Below, piece after piece: positions 26,344 to 32,987 of a stretch of DNA of 64,000 nt. The stretch is taken from assembly GCA_016931995.1 (NCBI GenBank), contig JAFGDS010000137.1:1-64000 (forward strand). The letters are read 5' to 3'. The notes under the pieces were generated by a model. It saw only the letters and a list, made by a program, of their open reading frames with translations, was not told the origin of the DNA and did no database searches. Numbering within the stretch: the first letter of the stretch is position 1; each line of letters starts with the position of its first letter. The DNA is from Pirellulales bacterium. Its GTDB lineage: Bacteria; Planctomycetota; Planctomycetia; Pirellulales; Thermoguttaceae. A program made the position numbers and the translations under genes.

Positions 26344-27747
26344 ATGAGTCGAGCCATTTTTCGCGTCGCGCCGTGGGCCGTCCTTGTTCTCGGTGTCTGT
26401 TGCGGTATTGCGCGGCCGACGCCCGCCGGAACCCCGTCGCCGCGCGTGGCGACGTTCCGCCGCGACGTGACGCCGCCGCCGGGGTCGCCCCTGTTCCGCG
26501 GCGATCCGTTGCGCACGGTCGAGCAGCCGCTCCTGGCCAAGGGCATTGTGATCGAGGCCGACGGCGCCCGCTACGTGCTCTGCGCCGTGGACTGGTGCGA
26601 GTTGTGCAACGGGGCCCACCTGGCCGTGCGGGCCGCGATGGCCAAGGCCGCCGGCACGAGCCCGGACCACGTGGCGGTGCAGTGCGTCCACCAGCACACC
26701 GCGCCGCTGGTGGATACCGACGCCCAGAAACTCCTGGCCGACGTGGGCGCGGCCAAGCTGCACCTCGCCGCCGAGGCGTTTGACGAAATCACAAGCCGGC
26801 TGGCCGCGGCCGTGCGGGATTCGCTCGCTAGGCTCGAACCGTTCGATCGCGTTGGCACGGGCCAGGCCAAGGTGGACCGCGTCGCGTCGAGCCGTCGTTG
26901 CCGCGACGCGGCCGGAAAGATCCAACCCCGCATGAGCCTCTGCAAGGACCCGGCCATCCGCGCCCTGCCCGAGGGAGCGATCGACCCGTTGTTGAAGACC
27001 ATCACGCTCGCCCGGGGCGACAAGCCGCTCGCGCGGCTGCACTACTACGCCACGCACCCGCAGAGCCTCTACGGCGACAGCCGGGCGTCGAGCGATTTCG
27101 TCGGCCGCGCCCGGGAAACGCTCGAAGGAAAAGAGGGCGTGTTCCAGATCTACTTCACCGGCTGCGGCGGCGACGTGACGGTGGGCAAGTACAACGACGG
27201 CTCGAAGGAAGCCCGCCGGGCGCTGGCCGACCGGCTCTTGGCCGGCATGGAAGCCGCCGTGGCGGCGACGGAGTTCTCGCCCGTCCGTTCGGTCCAGTGG
27301 CGGACGTATCCGCTGGCGCTGGAGGCCCAGGCCGGCCGCGAATTCGATCGCGAGTCGTGTCTTGCGGTGATGAAGAACCCCAAGCAGGCGCCGGCGGCGA
27401 GGGTATACGACGGCGCCATCCGCGCGGCGTTCCTCGATCGGATCGACCGGCCGCTCGATCTGAGCTGCCTCCAGATTGGCGACGCGCGCATTGTGCACCT
27501 GCCGGGCGAGCCGCTGGTGGACTTTCAGTTGTACGCGCAGGAGCTTGCCCCAGGACGTTTCGTGGCCGTGGCGGGCTACGGCGACTGCGGCCCGGGCTAC
27601 CTCTGTCCCGAAAAGGCTTTTTCGGAGGGCGGCTACGAGCCCACGGCGTCCAACGTCGATCCGGAGTTCGAGGCGCGGCTGAAGGAGGCCATCGCGACGC
27701 TGCTGAACGGAGGCTCCGAGCGAATCGACGGATTTGTCCCCCGATAG
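26344..27747 (+). CDS. Exported neutral/alkaline ceramidase N-terminal domain protein
   Basis: A 467-residue protein with a signal peptide (APWAVLVLGVCCGIARP) and the N-terminal domain of neutral/alkaline non-lysosomal ceramidases: FRRDVTPPPGSPL, LLAKGIVIEADGARYVLCAVDW, then the zinc-ligand region QCVHQHTAP. Full ceramidases are around 700 residues with an extra C-terminal immunoglobulin-like domain that is missing here. Planctomycetes carry many such short forms of unknown substrate, so amide hydrolysis of a lipid or sugar derivative is inferred. The mobile element inserted 11 bp beyond the stop codon without damaging the gene. Confidence 0.78.
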   Translation: MSRAIFRVAPWAVLVLGVCCGIARPTPAGTPSPRVATFRRDVTPPPGSPLFRGDPLRTVEQPLLAKGIVIEADGARYVLCAVDWCELCNGAHLAVRAAMAKAAGTSPDHVAVQCVHQHTAPLVDTDAQKLLADVGAAKLHLAAEAFDEITSRLAAAVRDSLARLEPFDRVGTGQAKVDRVASSRRCRDAAGKIQPRMSLCKDPAIRALPEGAIDPLLKTITLARGDKPLARLHYYATHPQSLYGDSRASSDFVGRARETLEGKEGVFQIYFTGCGGDVTVGKYNDGSKEARRALADRLLAGMEAAVAATEFSPVRSVQWRTYPLALEAQAGREFDRESCLAVMKNPKQAPAARVYDGAIRAAFLDRIDRPLDLSCLQIGDARIVHLPGEPLVDFQLYAQELAPGRFVAVAGYGDCGPGYLCPEKAFSEGGYEPTASNVDPEFEARLKEAIATLLNGGSERIDGFVPR

Positions 27748-27758
27748 GGTGATTTTCG

Positions 27759-27766
27759 GCATCCGT
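27759..27766. repeat. Left target site duplication (GCATCCGT)
   Basis: GCATCCGT lies immediately left of the element and is repeated at 31077-31084 immediately right of it. Eight bases is within the range known for IS1-family insertions. Confidence 0.85.
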
Positions 27767-27824
27767 GGTACTGTCCTAGCAGTGTGTTGCCGGGTAGACG
27801 GCCGGCGTATTCAGTTCGCAAAAA

Positions 27825-29462
27825 TTACTCGTCGTATTCGCCAAAGAGGTTTTTGTGACGCTTAGTGCTCGGTGCCACGTCATTTGTATCATCCTGCTGA
27901 GTAATTGAACCGCCCGGTGGCGTAGCGACCTGGCACTCTGTCTTGAGGGCTTCGCTCGGTTCGCTTTCCGTGGCTAGACCAGCCACAATACTCATAGATG
28001 GATATGTGGCACCGCTTCGGTGTTCGATTCGATCCTCAATGAGCTGCGTCACCAACTCCAAATCGTTTCGTTCTGCGCATCTCGTGACCCAGACGCTGCA
28101 AAGAGCCCGCCACAGTTCCTCTCTTCCTACAACCAGCCGATCGGCGGCGTCTACCACCCAATCGTGGTGATCCGCCTTTGTCATAGCGCAATCAAGCGTG
28201 TCAATTGTCTCTCCAGGCGCACGAGATATACGAGCCGCGACACCATCCCACCGCAATACCCTAAGGCCATTGAAGACAACTCGCTCTGGGGCATCATCGC
28301 CGGGCAACAGACTACAACCATTGCCAGATGCTTGATCCGCATCCAAGTATACAAGTGTTGGCCGAGGAAAACGTCCCTCGTGAACCATTTGCCCAAGGGC
28401 GTATCCCACATTCGCGGCTCCAAACGGGACAATCACACAACGCCGAACCAAATCCCGCTTCGCTGCGACAATAACCTCTTCCAATAGGATCTTCGCCGCC
28501 ACATCCTCGACGTAAATGTCCAATTCTGGGTGCGGCTCGTCGTCCATCTGTGTGAGCGCGAATGACGGGCTAACTCCGGTGACAATCGTCTTGGTGTTTC
28601 CCTGGTTCATTACATACATGCGGCCTTCTGGTGGGAGTTCGTCTAAAACATAGGGCGAGTGGGTAGTCAAAATGATTTGTAGCTCCGCCCTCCGACAGAG
28701 TTCCGCCATTTCCCGCAAAAATCGCCGCTGGGCGCGCGGGTGGAGAGATGTTTCAAACTCGTCAATCAAAACCATGCAGTGTTTTGGCATCGGCCTATTG
28801 AGCACTTCCATGAGAGCCAGTTCGCCAGCGCCATGGTGAAAGCCCGAGTATTCCAGACCACGAAAGGACGCAACGGGAACCCATCTATCATCGTCAACGT
28901 TACTGAGAGCAAGTGCTGCACCATCATATGTGCGACCGCAAATAGTTGAGAGTCTGTTGACGATTTCCTCGGGCATTTTCTGTCGCCGGACTTCGGTGTT
29001 TGGTGCCTTCGCAATACGTCGGTAACCGGGGCGCGAAGTCAGTGCCTGAATGCGTTTGAGATCAAGGTAGAGTACGTGTCTCTCGCGCCTCGGAGGCAAC
29101 TCTCGCCATCTATCCACTCGCTTGCGAAGCGTGCCGGTTCTGGCCCCATCCCCCTCCCGTATCTGATACTTGATAAGTGCATCCTTGATCTTGTCCCAGG
29201 GGCTATCAGGAAAGAACTGGGTCGCGTACAAGTTCCTCGTAGTCTCCTCTTGCGTCCTATAGATTGCGGCAATGGCCTGTAGGATAGTGCTTTTCCCGGC
29301 ACCATTCTCTCCCGAGATAGCCACAAGCGGGAAATCAAGACGAATCGGTTGGCCGGTCCAGCCACGCAAACCAGAAATCTCCAGCCATTCAATTCTTTTG
29401 GGCCAACCTCGATTTGACTTCCATTTGGTTTCAAGCCGTCGCATGGAATCTGATATTGGCAT
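27825..29462 (-). CDS. OLD-like ATPase-TOPRIM nuclease (putative defence protein)
   Basis: A 545-residue protein combining an ABC/SMC-type ATPase and a TOPRIM nuclease domain, the architecture of OLD family endonucleases, many of which act in phage defence. Walker A is GENGAGKST at 51-59; a signature-like HHGAGELALMEVL lies near 209-221; Walker B is LIDEFETSLHP starting at 232; and the H-loop TTHSPYVLDE starts at 267. The TOPRIM part has the glutamate in ELDIYVEDVAAK (E319) and the acidic pair in LVYLDADQ (D374, D376). The C-terminal 150 residues are unassigned. Base composition is lower in GC than all neighbours, which fits its position inside a transposon. No UvrD-like partner follows, so it is not a typical Gabija pair. 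Confidence 0.85.
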   Translation of the reverse strand: MPISDSMRRLETKWKSNRGWPKRIEWLEISGLRGWTGQPIRLDFPLVAISGENGAGKSTILQAIAAIYRTQEETTRNLYATQFFPDSPWDKIKDALIKYQIREGDGARTGTLRKRVDRWRELPPRRERHVLYLDLKRIQALTSRPGYRRIAKAPNTEVRRQKMPEEIVNRLSTICGRTYDGAALALSNVDDDRWVPVASFRGLEYSGFHHGAGELALMEVLNRPMPKHCMVLIDEFETSLHPRAQRRFLREMAELCRRAELQIILTTHSPYVLDELPPEGRMYVMNQGNTKTIVTGVSPSFALTQMDDEPHPELDIYVEDVAAKILLEEVIVAAKRDLVRRCVIVPFGAANVGYALGQMVHEGRFPRPTLVYLDADQASGNGCSLLPGDDAPERVVFNGLRVLRWDGVAARISRAPGETIDTLDCAMTKADHHDWVVDAADRLVVGREELWRALCSVWVTRCAERNDLELVTQLIEDRIEHRSGATYPSMSIVAGLATESEPSEALKTECQVATPPGGSITQQDDTNDVAPSTKRHKNLFGEYDE

Positions 29463-29692
29463 CTCAGCGTCCTACCTTTTTACGTTGGGGCGAACCTCTA
29501 CGTCATAATTGTGTCTCATAGCAGCACGAAGTCAACCGCTATTGGACGACAAAGCGACGCCGGAGCCGTGTCGAGCGTCACATTCGGCGACGGTAGATGG
29601 TGGAGAGCGGCCCGCGTCTTGGTGGCGCAGCAGTCTTATACCCTGCCGGAGGGGTCCGTCTGCACGGATGGGATCGTAACCCCCTCTCTCCG
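29463..29692. other. Gap between the two cargo genes of the transposon
   Basis: The 230 bp between the small regulator gene and the nuclease gene hold no convincing reading frame. Its size is unusual for a two-gene operon, so the nuclease may have its own promoter or a leader; a sequence TACCTTTTTACG close to the nuclease start has no clear sigma-70 form on the minus strand. Confidence 0.4.
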
Positions 29693-29872
29693 CTAGCCGC
29701 CTTTCGCCAGCCTCCTGGCGGCTCTCAGCAGCGTCTCGCGGGCCCACGTGGAAGTCTTCCCCTGGGCCGCCCTGTCGAGAATCGCCAATTCTGAGGCGGA
29801 TAGGCGTATCTGGAAGCGTATTTCCCGCCGGTCCTGGTCAGAGACGGGGGGTCTACCTCTGTTGGTGCTCAT
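29693..29872 (-). CDS. Small ribbon-helix-helix-like DNA-binding protein
   Basis: A 59-residue basic protein, start ATG 29870-29872 and stop 29693-29695. It begins MSTNRGRPPVSDQDRREIRF, with an AT-hook-like RGRPP, then RLSASELAILDRAAQGKTST and WARETLLRAARRL, the strand-helix-helix pattern of ribbon-helix-helix regulators and MobC/antitoxin-type proteins. It lies directly downstream of one half of the mirrored promoter at 29879-29948, and is the first gene ahead of the nuclease, so it is a natural candidate to repress both arms of the element. Function is inferred from size, pattern and position. Confidence 0.7.
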   Translation of the reverse strand: MSTNRGRPPVSDQDRREIRFQIRLSASELAILDRAAQGKTSTWARETLLRAARRLAKGG

Positions 29873-29878
29873 GCCAGA

Positions 29879-29948
29879 ATTGTACAGACAAAAATCGTTC
29901 CGTCAAGCCAAGATTCCCTATTGACGGCCGAATAAATGTCTGTACAAT
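29879..29948. promoter_or_regulatory. Mirror-symmetric divergent promoter/operator of the transposon
   Basis: Plus strand: TTGACG (29921-29926), 16-bp spacer, TACAAT (29943-29948), pointing at the transposase. Minus strand: TTGACG (complement of 29901-29906), 16-bp spacer, TACAAT (complement of 29879-29884), pointing at the regulator. Both -10 regions are embedded in the perfect inverted repeat TTGTACAGACA/TGTCTGTACAA (29880-29890 and 29937-29947). The two -35 boxes face each other across 14 bp. Confidence 0.75.
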
Positions 29949-29982
29949 AAAGGCAGACGTTGGGAGCCATGGGCCCAACAAA

Positions 29983-30062
29983 AAACCCCCGGAAGGGACG
30001 CCAATCCCAACCGGGGGCAATCACAACCAGGCGGTTCGCCAGATTGCGACCTAGCAATCCAA
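29983..30062 (+). other. Structured 5' leader of the transposase gene
   Basis: Between the promoter and the transposase start, CCCCCGG and CCGGGGG form the arms of a hairpin around 29985-30019, and a second, weaker pairing (AGGCGGTTCGC with GCGAACCCGCC) spans about 30030-30076. Such leader structures often limit transposase translation, but that role is inferred. Confidence 0.45.
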
Positions 30063-30101
30063 TTCTAGCGAACCCGCCCCAACCGGGAAAGCGGATTCGC
30101 G

Positions 30102-31067
30102 ATGATAGCCCCCTCCTGCCAACACGACCAAACGAAGCGCCACGGCCACGATCGGCACGGCAACCAGCGGTTTCGGTGTGTTTTCTGCGGAAAGACCTGG
30201 GTGGAACAACGGACCAAGCTCTTGGGTAACATGCGGCTGGAAAAGGACAAGGCGATTCTCTGCCTTCGGATGCTGTTGGAAGGCAATTCTATCCGGTCGG
30301 TCGAGCGCCTGACCGGCGTACACCGCGATACCGTTGTGTCTCTGGTAGTCTACGTTGGCCAACGGTGCCAGCGTTTTATGGAAGCCGCAATCCAAGACGT
30401 ACCCGTGGAAGAAGTCCAGGCGGACGAAATCTGGGGCTACGTCGGCTGCAAAAACAAGACGAAAGAACGATGCGGCTATGGGGAAGAATTCGGCGATGCC
30501 TTCTGCTACACGGCCATTGAACGACACACGAAGCTACTCTTGGCCTGGCACCTTGGAAAGCGGACGCCGAACAACACGCACGTATTCGCCCAGAAGCTAC
30601 AGAAGGCCACCGCGGGGCGATTCCAGTTGACCACCGACGGGTACAGGCCCTACCGGCTGGCAATGTGGGCGGCCCTTCGCACTCGGATCGACTTCGCCCA
30701 ACTGTTGAAGATATTCAACTCGACAAGCGGACGGCAGACCGAAGCGCGGTATTCTCCGGGCGCGATAGTAGGCACGAAGGTGTACCCAGTGTCCGGAGCC
30801 CCGGACGAAAGCAAGGTTTGCACGTCGCACGCCGAACGGCACAACCTCACGATCCGGACTCAGGTTCGGAGGATGACCCGGCTGACCAATGCGTTCAGCA
30901 AGAAGTGGGAGAACCACGAAGCGGCCCTGGGGCTCTTCTTCGCCTTCTACAATTTCTGCCGCGTTCACGGCACCTTGAAGACAACCCCCGCTGTAGCGGC
31001 AGGGCTGACAGGCCATACGTGGAGCGTCCAGGAGCTTCTCGAAACCATGGCGGCAACACAGAATTAG
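30102..31067 (+). CDS. IS1-family transposase
   Basis: A 321-residue single-frame transposase equivalent to IS1 InsA plus InsB. The N-terminus is a zinc-ribbon (C6, H8, then FRCVFCGKTW with C26 and C29) followed by a helix-turn-helix around residues 60-80 (NSIRSVERLTGVHRDTV). The catalytic triad is D108 in VQADEIWGYVG, D179 in TTDGYRP and E245 in TSHAERHNLTIR. The C-terminal helix reads KWENHEAALGLFFAFYNFCR. No frameshift or truncation is seen, so it is probably active. Its TAG stop is inside the right terminal repeat. Confidence 0.93.
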   Translation: MIAPSCQHDQTKRHGHDRHGNQRFRCVFCGKTWVEQRTKLLGNMRLEKDKAILCLRMLLEGNSIRSVERLTGVHRDTVVSLVVYVGQRCQRFMEAAIQDVPVEEVQADEIWGYVGCKNKTKERCGYGEEFGDAFCYTAIERHTKLLLAWHLGKRTPNNTHVFAQKLQKATAGRFQLTTDGYRPYRLAMWAALRTRIDFAQLLKIFNSTSGRQTEARYSPGAIVGTKVYPVSGAPDESKVCTSHAERHNLTIRTQVRRMTRLTNAFSKKWENHEAALGLFFAFYNFCRVHGTLKTTPAVAAGLTGHTWSVQELLETMAATQN

Positions 31068-31076
31068 GACACTACC

Positions 31077-31084
31077 GCATCCGT
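31077..31084. repeat. Right target site duplication (GCATCCGT)
   Basis: Second copy of the 8-bp direct repeat that flanks the transposon; see the copy at 27759-27766. Confidence 0.85.
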
Positions 31085-31236
31085 CCTCGGTCGAGCGGCG
31101 AGCCGTGGGGCTCCGCCCGTCGCCTTCGCCCTTCCCAAGGCAGGGCGGATGGGCTATTATCAGAGATTCCACTGAAATCGAGGGACACCGGTCCCGTTGG
31201 GTATTGTTGAGCAGCCAGTTATTGGGAGTTCTCGTC

Positions 31237-31335
31237 ATGGCCAAGCCCGGCCGAAAGATCAAGAAAGCCAACCACGGCAAGCGTCCCGCCAGCAGCAAGG
31301 TTCGCAAGCAGAAACGTCGCGCTTCGCACACCTAG
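31237..31335 (+). CDS. 32-residue highly basic small protein
   Basis: ATG at 31237 with a GGGAG ribosome binding site about 7 bp upstream; the product begins MAKPGRKIKKANHGKRPASS and ends KQKRRASHT. Half of the residues are basic, and the composition recalls very small ribosomal proteins (bTHX, bL36-like), but I cannot place it in a known family. It lies about 95 bp ahead of the FabZ-like gene on the same strand. The codon pattern, start signal and strong basic bias support a real gene. Confidence 0.6.
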   Translation: MAKPGRKIKKANHGKRPASSKVRKQKRRASHT

Positions 31336-31430
31336 GTCGAGTCCCCCTGGATCCACCCGCCGCCACTCGGCCGGCTCGCGCGGCGCTCCGCCACGGGAGG
31401 CCGGGCGGATCCATCGAGAAGGAGTCCGAC

Positions 31431-31940
31431 GTGGCCAAGAAACCCCTCATTCTCGATCCTACCGAATACGACCTCGATCGCGTGGTGGCGGACGTCGAGG
31501 AAATCCGGCGCTACAACCGGCAGCGTCACGAGATGGAGCAGCTCACGGCGATCTGTTACGAAGATCCGGTGAACTGCATCTGCGTCGGGTACAAGGACCT
31601 GACGGAGGACGATTTTTGGGTCCGCGGGCACATGCCGGGCATGCCCCTCATGCCGGGCGTCATCATGTGCGAGGCGGCCGCCCAGGTGGCCAGCTACTAC
31701 GCGCTGAAGCGCAAGCTGATGGACGCCGAGATCATCGGCTACGGCGGCCTCGAAGAGGTCCGCTTCCGTGGGGTGGTGCGGCCCGGCGACCGGTTCGTCA
31801 TTGTCGCCCGACTTCTGAAGGTCCGCCGGCTGATGCTCGCCTGCGAGTTCCAGTGCTTCGTTCGCAATAACATGGTGTGCGAGGGGATCCTCAAGGGCGT
31901 TCCCCTGCCGGTCGAGGAACTGGCGGGCGAGGAGCCGTGA
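31431..31940 (+). CDS. fabZ: FabZ-like 3-hydroxyacyl-ACP dehydratase
   Basis: A 169-residue hotdog-fold protein that should dehydrate 3-hydroxyacyl-ACP in fatty acid elongation. The catalytic signature reads VRGHMPGMPLMPGVIMCEAA, which keeps the active-site histidine, the PG turn and the glutamate of the FabZ/FabA family. GLEEVRFRGVVRPGDRF follows as usual. The start is a GTG (31431-31433), read as MAKKPLILDP, with GAGAAGGAG upstream; the frame before it has no support. It has an N-terminal extension of about 35 residues relative to Escherichia coli FabZ. The rhomboid gene begins 16 bp downstream. Confidence 0.87.
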   Translation: MAKKPLILDPTEYDLDRVVADVEEIRRYNRQRHEMEQLTAICYEDPVNCICVGYKDLTEDDFWVRGHMPGMPLMPGVIMCEAAAQVASYYALKRKLMDAEIIGYGGLEEVRFRGVVRPGDRFVIVARLLKVRRLMLACEFQCFVRNNMVCEGILKGVPLPVEELAGEEP

Positions 31941-31956
31941 CGGCGGCCCCGAGAGC

Positions 31957-32748
31957 ATGTTTATTCCCTTCCACGACGACAATCCCACGCGACGGACCGC
32001 GGTGGTCACCTACGCGATCGTCGCGGCCAACGTGCTTGCTTTCGTCTGGTTTGCCAGGCTGCCGCAACAAGCGCGAGGACTGGTCACGCTGCACCGCGGG
32101 TTTGTCCCCCAGCGGATCGCCCAGCTCTACGATCCGCGGCCCATCCTCATCGCCAAGCCAGTCGCCGTGGCCCATCCCCTGTTTGGTCGGGCGATTGTCG
32201 TGGGACAAGTCCGGCTCGAGCCAGACCGCGGCGAGATTCTCGTGTCGCTTCTGACGTGCATGTTCCTTCACGCGGGCGTCGCGCATCTGCTGTTCAACAT
32301 GTGGTTCCTCTGGCTCTTTGGCAACAACGTCGAGGACCGCCTGGGACCGGTCGCGTATCTCCTTTTTTATCTGGTCGGCGGGCTCGTGGCCTCCGCGTGC
32401 CATTGGGCGGTCGCGCCGGCGAGCGTCACGCCGGTGATCGGCGCCTCGGGCGCGGTGGCCGCCGTGCTGGGGGCGTACGCCATCACCTGGCCCTGGGCGA
32501 GGATCCACACGCTCGTATGGATCGTGTTCCTTTTCGTCGTGGACGTGCCTGCCTTGGTGGTGCTCGGCATCTGGTTTGTCGGCCAGGTCCTCTCGGCCCA
32601 ACGCGACGCGGCCGGCGGCGTCGCGTGGTGGGCCCACGTCGGAGGCTTTCTGGCCGGCATGGCCATGATGCCCGTCCTGGGCTGGCTCCTGGGGGTGGAC
32701 GACGACGAACCTCCCTCGGCCGAGATTGTCGAGGTCGTCGACGATTAG
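31957..32748 (+). CDS. Rhomboid family intramembrane serine protease
   Basis: A 263-residue membrane protein with at least six hydrophobic segments. The rhomboid hallmarks are present: HAGVAHLLFNMWFLWLFG (the HxxxN region), the nucleophile serine in VIGASGAVAAVLGAY, and the histidine in WWAHVGGFLAGM. A roughly 45-residue loop after the first segment is typical of this subgroup. The C-terminus is acidic (DDDEPPSAEIVEVVDD) and cytoplasmic. It cleaves unknown membrane proteins. Probably co-transcribed with the dehydratase gene. Confidence 0.92.
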   Translation: MFIPFHDDNPTRRTAVVTYAIVAANVLAFVWFARLPQQARGLVTLHRGFVPQRIAQLYDPRPILIAKPVAVAHPLFGRAIVVGQVRLEPDRGEILVSLLTCMFLHAGVAHLLFNMWFLWLFGNNVEDRLGPVAYLLFYLVGGLVASACHWAVAPASVTPVIGASGAVAAVLGAYAITWPWARIHTLVWIVFLFVVDVPALVVLGIWFVGQVLSAQRDAAGGVAWWAHVGGFLAGMAMMPVLGWLLGVDDDEPPSAEIVEVVDD

Positions 32749-32769
32749 CCGGGCGCCGTGTCCGCGCGC

Positions 32770-32832
32770 GTGCCACTGGCTCCGCCAGTGTCTCAAAACC
32801 GCGCGAGTCACGCACTGGCGAAGCCAGTGGCA
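32770..32832. repeat. Inverted pair of CACTGGC-family palindromes
   Basis: Copies at 32770-32790 and 32812-32832, opposite orientation, 21 bp apart, between the rhomboid and PQQ-like genes. Confidence 0.85.
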
Positions 32833-32987
32833 CGCACGGCAAGGCGCTGCCCCCCCGCGTAACGGCATCCAACCGGCACGTTCAAGGGACGCCGCGGCTT
32901 CAACGTGGACGAGGCCTTCGGGGCCAGATAGAATTGGAGCGTGTGTGACCGGGGTCCCCCAAACATCAACACTGGAGGAACACCGCC

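Larger units (their letters stand above)
27767..31076 (+). mobile_element. IS1-family transposon carrying an OLD-like nuclease
   Basis: A complete element of 3310 bp. Left end GGTACTGTCCTA and right end (read inward) GGTAGTGTCCTA match in 11 of 12 positions, begin with GGT as IS1-family ends do, and are flanked by the direct repeat GCATCCGT. Inside are an IS1-like DDE transposase whose stop codon lies within the right end, and, divergent from it, a ribbon-helix-helix-like gene and an ATPase-TOPRIM nuclease gene. The cargo arm is visibly less GC-rich than the surrounding chromosome. The intact TSD and open reading frames suggest a recent insertion. Confidence 0.85.

Noticed and set aside
27825-29462. 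Gabija GajA or PARIS AriA assignment
   Set aside because: The ATPase-TOPRIM layout fits OLD-like proteins in general, but no GajB-type helicase or AriB-type partner is adjacent, so no named system can be claimed.
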